Assembly (NCBI RefSeq): GCF_900240245.1 | Contig: NZ_OESQ01000001.1 | Coordinates: forward strand, 639,006 to 703,005 | Direction: 5' to 3' | DNA: 64,000 bases | Source of the DNA: Lachnoclostridium edouardi | Lineage (GTDB): Bacteria; Bacillota; Clostridia; Lachnospirales; Lachnospiraceae | Part shown: positions 1-8,273 of the stretch, piece by piece | Layout of the letters: every line of letters begins with the position of its first letter | Position numbering within the stretch: position 1 is the stretch's first letter | The notes under the pieces: model-generated | Databases searched by the model: none | What the model was told of the DNA's origin: nothing | The model's input: the letters and a program-made list of their open reading frames with translations, nothing else | Position numbers and translations under genes: made by a program

Positions 1-210
1 CTTTGCCTCCTTCTGGCTGCTGTCCCCCACAGCCAGCAAACTGGACAGCAGCTTTCCTAAAGGAAAATCGCTGTCAAAAATATTAGAGTACTGCCCAAAG
101 TCCAGACTTTTGGCACATTGGGTACAGAAATTATGTTCTGTTTTTACTCCATCCACAACCTCCGTGTACTGGATTGTTGCTTCTCTTATTTTACATTTTT
201 CACATAACAT
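1..210 (-). CDS. mcsA: McsA-like zinc-finger protein (N-terminal part, runs off the window)
   Basis: The first 70 codons are visible and the gene continues beyond base 1. The N-terminus has two CxxC pairs (Cys3/Cys6 and Cys29/Cys32) around a segment ending GVKTEHNFC, which is the pattern of McsA and UvrB/UvrC-motif proteins. In Bacillus, McsA is the zinc-binding activator of the arginine kinase McsB in the ClpC protein quality-control system. The ATG is preceded at 7 bases by GGAGG. It lies 27 bp downstream of a GntR-type regulator on the same strand, probably in one operon. The UvrB/C motif would be outside the window, so family membership rests on the zinc motifs only. Confidence 0.8.
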   Translation of the reverse strand, partial: MLCEKCKIREATIQYTEVVDGVKTEHNFCTQCAKSLDFGQYSNIFDSDFPLGKLLSSLLAVGDSSQKEAK

Positions 211-237
211 ATTGGACCTCCAATTCGGAATATCTTC

Positions 238-612
238 TTAAATCCCGGAAAATTCCCTGTATATTTCATCTACCAGCTGGTGAGCTTCTTTGCAGCTAAT
301 ATTTTTACATGCTCCTCTGGCTAAAACTACTCCCAGCTCCCGACGCATCTCTTTTATTGCATTCATTTTATTTATATCTAAACAAACTACAGCGCCTTTT
401 CTTCTGTCCAGCCTGACAAATCCTTCCTGCCTTAAAACAGAATATGCTTTATTTACTGTATGCATGTTAATTCCCACATACTCTGCCATCTGGCGAACAG
501 AAGGCAGCACCTCACCTTCTCTGATCCGCTCTGTAGCAATCCCCAGAATAATCTGATTGCAAAGCTGAATATAGTAGGCCTCATCACTATTAAAATCAAT
601 TTCTACTATCAC
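238..612 (-). CDS. GntR family transcriptional regulator, YtrA type
   Basis: This 124-residue protein has a winged-helix GntR DNA-binding domain at about residues 10-75, with the typical LPSVRQMAEYVGIN and VNKAYSVLRQEG segments. The short C-terminal tail of about 45 residues lacks a ligand-binding FadR or UTRA domain, as in the YtrA subfamily. YtrA regulators usually repress their own operon. Here the downstream gene is an mcsA-like gene rather than an ABC transporter, and the regulator occupies the place that CtsR holds in the Bacillus mcsA operon. A 5-bp inverted repeat overlapping the -10 box of its own promoter supports autoregulation. The ligand is unknown. Confidence 0.9.
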   Translation of the reverse strand: MIVEIDFNSDEAYYIQLCNQIILGIATERIREGEVLPSVRQMAEYVGINMHTVNKAYSVLRQEGFVRLDRRKGAVVCLDINKMNAIKEMRRELGVVLARGACKNISCKEAHQLVDEIYREFSGI

Positions 613-643
613 TGTCTCACCATCTTTCGTTATATCTGTTATA

Positions 644-677
644 GTTACAGTGTAACAAATTGAAGTCCAATCGTCAA
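644..677 (-). promoter_or_regulatory. Promoter with overlapping inverted-repeat operator for the GntR/mcsA operon
   Basis: Reading the minus strand, TTGACG (677-672) and TACACT (654-649) are separated by 17 bp, a good sigma-A promoter. The perfect palindrome GTTAC-AGT-GTAAC (644-656) covers the -10 box, so a protein bound there would block transcription. The regulator encoded immediately downstream is the obvious candidate; that link is inference. Confidence 0.6.
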
Positions 678-679
678 GA

Positions 680-733
680 AGGAAAAGAAAAATAAGGGCG
701 CTGCAAACCGTTTTCCTTTGTATGCAGCGCCTT
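680..733 (-). terminator. Intrinsic terminator of the surface-protein operon
   Basis: A 9-bp stem (GGCGCTGCA at 697-705 pairing with TGCAGCGCC at 723-731) is followed on the minus strand by a T-rich run at 695-680. It lies just past the stop codon at 748. Confidence 0.75.
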
Positions 734-747
734 TAAACTCCTATGTA

Positions 748-2532
748 TTACAGATCCAGATCAATAAAATCAAAATCGCTATCTTCCTCTGAATCTTTTT
801 GTTTTTTCTTCTGATCCTTAGAAACATCTTCTGAATCATCCTCTTCCAGATCTACAGCTTCCAGATCATCCTCCTCCAAGTCCTCATATATATCCAGGTC
901 ATCATCTAAGTCTGTAATTTCCTGACTGTCCTCAAGATCCTGATCTAAGTCCACGACTTCTAAATCTTCCTCATCATTTTTATTTAAGTTTTCCTCAGAA
1001 GCATGGTCCAGATCTATGATCTCCAGGTCGTCGTCTATTATCTGATCTTCAGGCTCCTTAGCTGCTGCTAATTCTGCTCTGGCCTTGCTGCGGCCTGCAT
1101 TTTTTCTTTCTCTTTCCGGCTCTGGATTTCTCTTTCCTCCTGATTTTTTAGCCAGGAGAATCACTGCGGCCAAAAGAACTGCCAAACCTGCTGCCAAACC
1201 AATGATTACAAGGCCTCTCATCTCATATTGATGGAGAAGATCTTTATATGTTGTCACAACCTCTTTATACTGTTCATCTGAAATTCCGCCGGCTCCAGGA
1301 GGGTCCTGCAGATATCTTTGAATCGTGTTTTCCTTCAGATCATAGCGGTACAGCGCCTTTTCTCCGTTCCAGTTCATTCCGTAGAACAGCCAGTATTCAG
1401 GATTTTCCTCCCCTGCCGGCACCCAACCGGAAGCCTGTCTGCCGTCCTGAAGATTCATAATTCCCTCAGTAAAGCCTTCTGGAATTACTACGGAGCTGTC
1501 TACAGGCAGAAGTACAATGGCCTTGGAGGTAGTGGAGATTTCCATATAAGCCGTCCATGTATCTGCCGATTCATTGTAAATATAGAAGGCTCCTGTTCCG
1601 TCGTCAGCTACCAGATAAAGCAGCAGCAAATCTTTTTCCAGCCCCTTGGCAGCCGTCACTTCATTGCCCTTATATGTATAATTTACTGCCTCAAATCCCT
1701 CTGGAAGAGTAAGACTGTCAAATGTGGTGGCAACTGTATACTGAACGTCCCCGATTACTGCAGTCAGATCCCCGATTACTTCTCCTGTGTTGCTTGCTCC
1801 GCCCTCTACCTTGGACACTGTAAGCACATAAGTTTTCGTCTGGCCGTCCTGAGCAGTTACCTTGCACTGTACTGTGTTGTCTCCCATTTGAAGGTCAGAG
1901 TTGCCCTCCACAGTAACTGTAGCGTTGGAATCATTGGACTCTGCGCTGACAGCCAGTTTAGACACATCAGTTCCCACCTGAACAGTGTAACTTTCTACTG
2001 ACGGATCAAAATCCGGTGTTAAAGTACCTGGTGAAACCTTTAAAGACTTTAAGGTTGCATCTCCTGAAAAGCTTTCAGGGGAAGATATAGTTACAGAAGA
2101 GCTGCCCTGCTTATCTACTGAAGCCAGCTGCGCGTCCCCGTCGTAAATCTCCTGGTCCTGAACAGTAATCTGTGTAGAGCCGGCTTGAAGAGCCTTAAAT
2201 TTTAAAGTAGTAGTCATCAGCTGATTATTTCCGCTGTCTGCCTCAGGCTTTACGCTGATGGAACCTGCCCCTCCGCTGGCATTTGTCCCACTGACAAATT
2301 CCAACGCCGCTGCGTCGTAAGTAAGCATAATTGTTCCGTGATCTAAGGCGTCCCCGCTGAGAGAGCTGACCTTCATTGTCACAGTAACCTCAGCTCCCAC
2401 TGTAGCTGTAGGATCTGAAAAGGCAATTCTTACGTTAGAAGCAAAGGCAGTAATGGTTTGGAACAGCATCATCGCAGATAATGCGGCGGCTGCTGAAATC
2501 CCTTTTAAAAAATTCATTTTATTTTTCTTCAT
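748..2532 (-). CDS. Surface-anchored cohesin/cadherin-like protein with an acidic cytoplasmic tail
   Basis: The 594-residue protein has a signal peptide (about 1-31, ending AFA), a cohesin-like beta domain (about 32-150), a cadherin-like beta-sandwich domain (about 155-240, with LKSLKVSPG at its start and the TVEGNSDLQMGDNTVQCKV region), and a middle region of unknown fold. One transmembrane helix at about 440-461 is followed by a 133-residue, highly acidic tail on the cytoplasmic side. The tail repeats a short motif of the form DLExxDLD about five times. Known cohesin-like domains in gut clostridia mediate surface protein contacts; the partner here is unknown. It is 18 bp downstream of the glucosaminidase gene, so both are probably co-transcribed. 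Confidence 0.75.
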   Translation of the reverse strand: MKKNKMNFLKGISAAAALSAMMLFQTITAFASNVRIAFSDPTATVGAEVTVTMKVSSLSGDALDHGTIMLTYDAAALEFVSGTNASGGAGSISVKPEADSGNNQLMTTTLKFKALQAGSTQITVQDQEIYDGDAQLASVDKQGSSSVTISSPESFSGDATLKSLKVSPGTLTPDFDPSVESYTVQVGTDVSKLAVSAESNDSNATVTVEGNSDLQMGDNTVQCKVTAQDGQTKTYVLTVSKVEGGASNTGEVIGDLTAVIGDVQYTVATTFDSLTLPEGFEAVNYTYKGNEVTAAKGLEKDLLLLYLVADDGTGAFYIYNESADTWTAYMEISTTSKAIVLLPVDSSVVIPEGFTEGIMNLQDGRQASGWVPAGEENPEYWLFYGMNWNGEKALYRYDLKENTIQRYLQDPPGAGGISDEQYKEVVTTYKDLLHQYEMRGLVIIGLAAGLAVLLAAVILLAKKSGGKRNPEPERERKNAGRSKARAELAAAKEPEDQIIDDDLEIIDLDHASEENLNKNDEEDLEVVDLDQDLEDSQEITDLDDDLDIYEDLEEDDLEAVDLEEDDSEDVSKDQKKKQKDSEEDSDFDFIDLDL

Positions 2533-2550
2533 TGTATTTCCTGCCTCTCA

Positions 2551-4662
2551 TTATACATGGTATTCAAATTCTTTTTCCGGCCGGAGAGCTGCTCCTAAAG
2601 GAGACAGCACCTCTCCTCCTTGTGATTCTCCCGGTCCGATTACTACTCCAGGCCCTCCTGAGCTTGTATCTGAATTGTCAGAAGAGCTGCCTCCCGGACT
2701 TCCAGGTGAAGTTCCTGCTCCTCCTGTGCCCTGAGTATAAGTAGGACCGTTTGCCTGCCTGATTACATGAAGCACATACTCGCGGACAGAGCCGTTTTCT
2801 GCTTTGACTGTAATCTTAATTTCATTAATTCCGCTTTGTAAATCAACAGTTCCCGTGCCGCTTACTGTTGCCTTAGAGTCTATAGCTCCCGCCTGTACAT
2901 TTACACTGGAAACAGACTGGTCTACAATCAAGTCGTAGGAATATGTATCCATATTAAAGGTTGGAGTTAATGCAAAGCCGTCTACGCCTAATCCTGACAG
3001 CTTGTTGTTTGGACTGCCTGTAATAGTAGGTTTCGCGCACGGAGATGCAGGCATATTATTGTACACAGGAATTTTAAACTCCAAAGCCGTGTTTTTCAGG
3101 TCGTCATTGTACGCACTTGCCATATGGTATCCTTCTGAGGCCGCGGCCTGAATATTTGTCATATATTGATGCTTGTACAAATTGGCGCCCTGCACATTAA
3201 ACTTTTTCAAATAAAATGTATCCTGGCCTACATTGACAAAGTTTGTCCCATAATATTCTGCCCCGCCTAAAATCGCTTTTTCCGGACTGTTCCACGGTCT
3301 GCTGTAACTGCCTGACTGGGAGGCATACCACAAACCTCTTTCTACAGCTCCCATAGAGTCTGTAGCATAGGCTCCAATATTGTAAAAGTTGTAGTAGCCT
3401 TCATATCCGGACCTGGTTCCGGACACACTGTCGCTGCCCTGTTTTCCCACTTCCTGAATAATCATGGCCGCCAGCACATAAGGATTTACTCCTGACTGAG
3501 AACCGGCGTTTAAAATCACCTGGGCATAATCAATATTCCCTGACGGAGAAATATTTACAGTGGAAGTATTATCCCCGCTTCCAGGGCTGTCTCCGTCTAT
3601 ATTCATCCCCGGTCCATAGCTGCTGGTCAATCTTTTCAGACTGTAGCTGCTGATTGAAGCCATAGGACCTTCAAAAGAAATCCCCTGATCTCCGCTGCCT
3701 GTAGGGGCGCTGCTGTCAATATTTCCCTGACTGCCTGAGGAAGAATTTCCTCCAGGCTGTCCTCCTGCCCACGGTCCTTCCTCCCCTGAGCTGCCGGAGC
3801 TTTCTGAAGAGCCGGAAGTACTTCCCCCTCCTGGTCCGCCGGAAACTGTTCCCCCTGATGAACTGCCATCTGATGATGAGCCTTCGCCTGCTGTTTGGTT
3901 GCTTTCCATAAAAGTGCCCTTCAGCATAGTTCTCAGTCCGTCTGCCGTATGTACGGAACCGTCGTATCTTTGAAGTAAAAACTGAAATACATAATCTTCA
4001 TCTAAAAAATTTCTGGGGTCCATATAGTAGCGGATAATATCTTCAGAAGCTGCCACCCAGGAGCTTCCGTCAAATCCCGGCCAGACTCCTGTGCTCCAGT
4101 CATAGGCATTATCTGCTGTAGATTTCCAGGAAGAAATGCTGCTGCTTGCCACCAGGTTTCTTCCCACCACCGCTTCATTTTCAATAACAGTATTCCAGTC
4201 CAGCCCTGTTTTCTGGGCTCTGAAAACCCATTGGGGATGAGCTGCATGTAAGGCTCTCAGACTATCTTTATAGCTGTCGGGAAACCCTTCTTCATTTAAG
4301 AAATTTTCAAAATCTGCATCCGCAGAATAGGCTGTGGGAAATCTTAAATAGCTGTTGGAAACATAACCTATAGTTTCTGCTCCCCCGCTGCCTGTAAAAC
4401 GGATCTGATACCATCTTACTCCATCAGATGCCGTGTCTTCCCCTACTACAGTCACTCCTGTTCCGTTAGACAGCTTTCCTACAATAGAATAGGACGTGCC
4501 GGGGCCGCTTCTTACATTTAAACTGGTGGCTTTTACCGTGGCCCTTTTCTCTGTATAAGCATATGTTTCATAAGAAGGAGCTAATCCTGCCGCCGGCAGC
4601 TGAAACATTAATACTGCCCCTAAAAGCAAGGCTGCTCTCTTCTTTGCTGTGTGCTTCACCAT
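2551..4662 (-). CDS. Secreted SH3b-domain endo-beta-N-acetylglucosaminidase with C-terminal cadherin-like domain
   Basis: The chosen start is the ATG at 4662 because GGAG lies 8 bases upstream and a signal peptide (MVKHTAKKRAAL then a hydrophobic stretch) follows; an upstream in-frame ATG at 4695 has no such support. The 703-residue product has a bacterial SH3 domain (about 40-105, LNVRSGPGTSYSIVGKL), a region resembling the N-terminal part of LytD-like enzymes, a Gly/Ser-rich linker (about 255-335), a glucosaminidase domain (about 365-520) with the likely catalytic glutamate in MIIQEVG, and a cadherin-like domain (about 560-640). It should cleave peptidoglycan glycan strands outside the cell during growth or division. 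The last 70 residues are again Gly/Ser/Pro-rich. It is first in a two-gene operon with the cohesin-like protein. Confidence 0.85.
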   Translation of the reverse strand: MVKHTAKKRAALLLGAVLMFQLPAAGLAPSYETYAYTEKRATVKATSLNVRSGPGTSYSIVGKLSNGTGVTVVGEDTASDGVRWYQIRFTGSGGAETIGYVSNSYLRFPTAYSADADFENFLNEEGFPDSYKDSLRALHAAHPQWVFRAQKTGLDWNTVIENEAVVGRNLVASSSISSWKSTADNAYDWSTGVWPGFDGSSWVAASEDIIRYYMDPRNFLDEDYVFQFLLQRYDGSVHTADGLRTMLKGTFMESNQTAGEGSSSDGSSSGGTVSGGPGGGSTSGSSESSGSSGEEGPWAGGQPGGNSSSGSQGNIDSSAPTGSGDQGISFEGPMASISSYSLKRLTSSYGPGMNIDGDSPGSGDNTSTVNISPSGNIDYAQVILNAGSQSGVNPYVLAAMIIQEVGKQGSDSVSGTRSGYEGYYNFYNIGAYATDSMGAVERGLWYASQSGSYSRPWNSPEKAILGGAEYYGTNFVNVGQDTFYLKKFNVQGANLYKHQYMTNIQAAASEGYHMASAYNDDLKNTALEFKIPVYNNMPASPCAKPTITGSPNNKLSGLGVDGFALTPTFNMDTYSYDLIVDQSVSSVNVQAGAIDSKATVSGTGTVDLQSGINEIKITVKAENGSVREYVLHVIRQANGPTYTQGTGGAGTSPGSPGGSSSDNSDTSSGGPGVVIGPGESQGGEVLSPLGAALRPEKEFEYHV

Positions 4663-4742
4663 ATATTTTTCTCCTATAAATATCAAGTACACCATTCATT
4701 TCCCATAGCAGGAAAGTATTAGCTTTTTATGGCATTATACCC

Positions 4743-4772
4743 ATTATAATGACAAAGCCAAGACTATGTCAA
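4743..4772 (-). promoter_or_regulatory. Sigma-A promoter for the glucosaminidase operon
   Basis: On the minus strand TTGACA (4772-4767) and TATAAT (4748-4743) match consensus exactly with an 18-bp spacer, about 80 bp upstream of the chosen start codon. Confidence 0.75.
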
Positions 4773-4852
4773 CCAATTCAAAGAAAGTTCACACAATTAA
4801 ACTGAATTGTAAGGTTTCCTTAATGAATCTAAGGGCCAACGCAGAAGTTACA

Positions 4853-4881
4853 TTGAATTAATGAAGAGAAAATGTTAGTAT
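4853..4881 (+). promoter_or_regulatory. Candidate promoter for the small cysteine-rich protein
   Basis: TTGAAT (4853-4858) and TAGTAT (4876-4881) are spaced by 17 bp and lie about 45 bp upstream of the small reading frame at 4924. Confidence 0.45.
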
Positions 4882-4923
4882 ATATTTATTATTACCACAT
4901 TCTTGAAAAAGGGGAAGCATCAT

Positions 4924-5067
4924 ATGGAACATGCCACAGAACACTGTACCTGCTGCCGCAACTTTTGCCCTATAGGAGATTTACAGTGCAGAAAAGGGAA
5001 AGAAAAGACTGCAGAAAGGTTAAAGGAAATGAATCGTGTAAACGCAGAGAAAGAACAGAAGACATGA
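4924..5067 (+). CDS. Small cysteine-rich protein (47 aa), function unknown
   Basis: A 47-codon frame starts at ATG 4924 with AAGGGG about 9 bases upstream and stops with TGA at 5067, six bases before a strong terminator. The product begins MEHATEHCTCCRNFCPIGD and has five cysteines in the first 23 residues, consistent with a small metal-binding knuckle, followed by a charged Lys/Glu-rich helix. A candidate promoter precedes it, so the unit promoter-gene-terminator is complete. A longer frame at 4872-5138 in another register crosses the terminator and is less likely to be real. No function can be assigned. Confidence 0.55.
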   Translation: MEHATEHCTCCRNFCPIGDLQCRKGKEKTAERLKEMNRVNAEKEQKT

Positions 5068-5072
5068 ACAAA

Positions 5073-5113
5073 CTGCCCTTCAGCTTATGCAAACTGAAGG
5101 GCAGTAATTTTTT
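5073..5113. terminator. Bidirectional intrinsic terminator
   Basis: CTGCCCTTCAG (5073-5083) pairs perfectly with CTGAAGGGCAG (5094-5104). A T-rich run follows on the plus strand (5105-5115), and a shorter one (TTTGTT) on the minus strand. It can end both the small plus-strand gene and the decarboxylase operon arriving from the right. Confidence 0.85.
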
Positions 5114-5215
5114 ATTTCACTCGTTCCTCGTTCCATAAAAACTACGGGAACCCCAAACCTCGCTAACGCGAACTTTGGGTAGCAAATAGTTTCGCGCTTT
5201 GACGCTCACCTATTT
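5111..5215. repeat. Dispersed extragenic repeat, complete copy
   Basis: The block beginning ATTTCACTCGTTCCTCGTT and ACTACGGGAA, and ending with TAGCAAATAGTTT, recurs split around the insertion sequence at 46.7 and 48.6 kb. A central CCCAAA/TTTGGG hairpin with CGC/GCG lies at about 5153-5181. A diverged copy of the right half appears near 49.9 kb. It is non-coding and sits between terminator and gene end. Confidence 0.6.
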
Positions 5216-5216
5216 T

Positions 5217-6629
5217 TTATACAGGATATGCTTTGCTCTTAGTATCTGCAGCTTCTGCATCTACTTTTGTCTGCTGAGCTTCTCTGTATTTGAAGAACTC
5301 TTCTGCTACCTTAGGGAACAGAGCGTAGGATAAAACATCTTCATCCTGCTGTTTCCACTGAGCGCATTCTTTCTCAAACTGAGGCAGCTGAGGAGGAATC
5401 AGGTCTGCAGGTCTGCAGGTAATTGGAGTCTCATCTCCAATAATCTTTTTCTGAACCTCTGGGTTAAACGGCTTTACAGTCTGTCCAAATTCGCCCATCA
5501 TAATCTTCTTGGATTCTTTCGGAACTATTTTGTAACGCTCTCCTGCAATAATGTTCATAACAGCCTGTGTACCAACAATCTGAGAAGAAGGTGTTACCAG
5601 AGGCGGCTCTCCAAAGTCCTTACGAACTCTTGGAATCTCCTCTAAAACTTCACGGTACTTGTCTTCCTGTCCTGCTTCCTTCAGCTGGGAAACAAGGTTG
5701 GAAAGCATACCGCCTGGCACCTGATACTGAAGAGTCTTAATGTTAACGCCCAGAACCTTTGGATTTAAAAGGCCGCTTTCTAATGCCTGCTCCCGAAGTG
5801 GAAGGAAGTAATCAGCGATCTCTGCCAGTAAAGTCTGATCATATCCAGTGTCATATGGTGTGCCGCGGAAAGTCTCAACCATAACTTCTGTAGCTGGCTG
5901 GCTGGTTCCTAAAGCAAAAGGACTCATTGCACAGTCAATAATATCACATCCTGCCTCTACTGCCTTTAAGTAAGTCATAGAAGCAACGCCTGATGTATAA
6001 TGTGTGTGCAGGTCGATAGGCAGTTTTGTGGATTCCTTCAATGCGGAAACCAGTTCTTCTGCTGCATATGGTGTAAGAAGTCCTGCCATATCTTTGATAC
6101 ACAGGGAATCAGCGCCCATATCCTCAATCTTCTTTGCAATGTCTTTCCAGTAATCCATGGTGTAGGCCTCTCCCAGAGTATAGCTGAGAGCGATCTGCGC
6201 ATGAGCTTTTTCTTTATTAGCTGCTTTTACAGCTGTCTGCAGGTTGCGGATATCGTTCAGACAGTCGAAGATTCTGATAATATCAATACCGTTTGCCACA
6301 GATTTCTGTACAAAGTATTCTACTACGTCATCTGCATAGTGGTTGTATCCAAGGATATTCTGGCCTCTGAACAGCATCTGAAGCTTTGTGTTTTTAAAGC
6401 CTGCTCTCAGCTTGCGCAGTCTCTCCCATGGATCTTCTTTTAAGAAACGCAGGGAAGCATCAAAGGTTGCGCCGCCCCAGCATTCTACTGCATAGTAACC
6501 AACCTGATCCATCTTATCAATGATAGGAAGCATCTGTTCGGTTGTCATTCTGGTTGCGATTAAAGACTGGTGTGCGTCACGAAGGACTGTCTCCACAATC
6601 TTAACCGGCTTTTTCTCTATCTCTGCCAT
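5217..6629 (-). CDS. oadA: Oxaloacetate decarboxylase alpha-type carboxyltransferase (no biotinyl domain)
   Basis: The 470-residue protein is the carboxyltransferase that moves CO2 between oxaloacetate/pyruvate and carboxybiotin. It starts with the DRE-TIM barrel signature (ETVLRDAHQS, about residues 13-22), has CWGGATFDASLRFL (about 51-64), the metal-site HTHYTSG (about 208-214) and the conserved KDMAGLL segment with the carbamylated-lysine region upstream. Classical OadA has a C-terminal biotin domain of about 100 residues; here the protein stops after the PYC/OadA conserved domain and the biotin carrier is a separate gene at 7887-8252. It is the last gene of the five-gene operon and resembles the 5S subunit of transcarboxylase. 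Confidence 0.93.
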   Translation of the reverse strand: MAEIEKKPVKIVETVLRDAHQSLIATRMTTEQMLPIIDKMDQVGYYAVECWGGATFDASLRFLKEDPWERLRKLRAGFKNTKLQMLFRGQNILGYNHYADDVVEYFVQKSVANGIDIIRIFDCLNDIRNLQTAVKAANKEKAHAQIALSYTLGEAYTMDYWKDIAKKIEDMGADSLCIKDMAGLLTPYAAEELVSALKESTKLPIDLHTHYTSGVASMTYLKAVEAGCDIIDCAMSPFALGTSQPATEVMVETFRGTPYDTGYDQTLLAEIADYFLPLREQALESGLLNPKVLGVNIKTLQYQVPGGMLSNLVSQLKEAGQEDKYREVLEEIPRVRKDFGEPPLVTPSSQIVGTQAVMNIIAGERYKIVPKESKKIMMGEFGQTVKPFNPEVQKKIIGDETPITCRPADLIPPQLPQFEKECAQWKQQDEDVLSYALFPKVAEEFFKYREAQQTKVDAEAADTKSKAYPV

Positions 6630-6690
6630 GTTATTTCCTCCTGAAAATTATACTTTGCCGCATAAATGCGGACTACCCAAAAGGGTATCT

Positions 6691-7842
6691 TTATTTCACA
6701 CCGAAAATAGCCATAAATGTACCAGCAGCTACTGCTGTACCGATAACGCCGGCTACGTTTGGTCCCATAGCGTGCATAAGAAGGAAGTTTGTAGGATCTG
6801 CATCAGAACCAACCTTCTGGGATACACGGGCTGCCATAGGAACTGCGGATACACCTGCAGATCCGATCAGCGGATTTACCTTTCCGCCGCTTGCCTTGCA
6901 CATAATCTTTCCGAATATAACGCCGGCTGCTGTACCAAGAGCAAATGCTACCAGACCTAAAACAACGATTTTAATTGTTGTCATTTTCAGGAAAGCTTCA
7001 GCACTTGTAGTAGCGCCTACAGATGTACCAAGAACGATAACTACAATGTACATCAAAGCGTTGGAAGCTGTCTCTGCCAACTGTTTTACAACACCTGACT
7101 CACGGAACAGGTTACCTAACATCAGCATACCAACAAGAGGAGCTGTAGTAGGAAGGATCATGCAGACTACAACAGTAACAATAATTGGGAATAAAATCTT
7201 TTCCAGCTTAGAAACAGGTCTTAACTGCTCCATTTTAATCTTACGCTCTTCCTCTGATGTAAGCAGCTTCATAATTGGAGGCTGAATAATTGGAACAAGA
7301 GCCATGTAAGAATATGCAGCTACAGCGATAGGTCCCATAAATTCTGTCTGTCCCAGCTTACCGCAAAGGAAGATAGATGTAGGGCCGTCGGCGCCGCCGA
7401 TAATGGAGATTGCCGCTGCCGCCTTGTCGTTGAATCCCATAAGGATAGCTAAAAAGTATGCGCCGTAAATACCAAACTGAGCTGCCGCACCCAGCAGGAA
7501 GCTTTTAGGGTTGGCAATTAAAGGACCGAAGTCTGTCATCGCGCCTACACCCATGAAAATCAGAGATGGTAAAATACTCCACTCATCTAACAAATAGAAA
7601 TAGTGAAGAAGTCCTGCCACTCCATTGGATGAATCTTCAATTGACAGCATAATATCTGGGTAGATATTAACCAGCAGCATTCCAAAGGAAATCGGCACAA
7701 GAAGCAATGGCTCGAATCCTTTTTTAATAGCCAGGTAAAGGAAAATGAAAGCCACGGCGATCATAACGAAGTTGCCCCAGGTTAAATTGACAAATGCTGT
7801 CTGCTGAAGAAGATTCACAAGTGTATTAGAAATATAATCCAT
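6691..7842 (-). CDS. oadB: Sodium-pumping decarboxylase beta subunit
   Basis: This 383-residue integral membrane protein has about nine or more hydrophobic segments and the beta-subunit signature [16 protein letters not shown] (around residue 148), whose aspartate is involved in Na+ and proton movement in OadB, MmdB and GcdB. It decarboxylates carboxybiotin on the carrier protein and couples this to Na+ export. The C-terminal [13 protein letters not shown] stretch is also conserved. GGAGGG lies 8 bases before the ATG. It sits between the biotin carrier gene and oadA. Confidence 0.95.
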   Translation of the reverse strand: MDYISNTLVNLLQQTAFVNLTWGNFVMIAVAFIFLYLAIKKGFEPLLLVPISFGMLLVNIYPDIMLSIEDSSNGVAGLLHYFYLLDEWSILPSLIFMGVGAMTDFGPLIANPKSFLLGAAAQFGIYGAYFLAILMGFNDKAAAAISIIGGADGPTSIFLCGKLGQTEFMGPIAVAAYSYMALVPIIQPPIMKLLTSEEERKIKMEQLRPVSKLEKILFPIIVTVVVCMILPTTAPLVGMLMLGNLFRESGVVKQLAETASNALMYIVVIVLGTSVGATTSAEAFLKMTTIKIVVLGLVAFALGTAAGVIFGKIMCKASGGKVNPLIGSAGVSAVPMAARVSQKVGSDADPTNFLLMHAMGPNVAGVIGTAVAAGTFMAIFGVK

Positions 7843-7886
7843 GTTAATCCCTCCATGTGGAATGCCCTATTGCATCCACCTTAATC

Positions 7887-8252
7887 CTAGTTTAATGTAG
7901 CGATAGTTGCGCCTGCTTCTACAGAGTCACCGTTTGCTACGTTGATGGTTGCAACAGTTCCGTCCTGAGGAGCTACAATTTCATTTTCCATCTTCATGGC
8001 TTCCAGAATTACCAGAACGTCGCCCTTCTTAACTGCCTGTCCTGCGCTTGCTTTCACACCCAGAATTTTTCCTGGCATTGGAGCTGCAACTACTACGCCG
8101 CCTGCTGCGCCTGCCGGTGCTGCTGCCTTTGGAGCTGCCTTTGGTGCTGCTGGCGCTGCTTTTTTAGCTGCTACAGCTGCTCCTGTGGAAGCGCCTTCTT
8201 CTACGGTTACGTCATAAACATTTCCATTAACTGTAATTGTATAATTTTTCAT
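7887..8252 (-). CDS. Biotin carboxyl carrier protein of the sodium-pumping decarboxylase
   Basis: The 121-residue protein has an N-terminal strand region, an Ala/Pro/Lys-rich flexible linker (about 22-52) and a C-terminal biotinyl domain with the EAMKMEN motif, where Lys87 would carry biotin. The linker lets the arm travel between the cytoplasmic carboxyltransferases and the membrane beta subunit. It corresponds to the 1.3S subunit of transcarboxylase or GcdC/MmdC. Single-copy in this operon, it must serve both carboxyltransferases if they act here. Confidence 0.95.
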   Translation of the reverse strand: MKNYTITVNGNVYDVTVEEGASTGAAVAAKKAAPAAPKAAPKAAAPAGAAGGVVVAAPMPGKILGVKASAGQAVKKGDVLVILEAMKMENEIVAPQDGTVATINVANGDSVEAGATIATLN

Positions 8253-8273
8253 GTTGTTTTCCTCCTAAATAAA

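Noticed and set aside
1318..2001. A 227-codon plus-strand open frame inside the cohesin-like gene
   Set aside because: It is antisense to a clearly coding minus-strand gene with recognisable domains, has no ribosome site, and its translation has no domain features.
4872..5138. An 88-codon plus-strand frame covering the small cysteine-rich gene
   Set aside because: It runs through the strong terminator at 5073-5104, and its sequence lacks structure. The shorter frame at 4924 is better supported.
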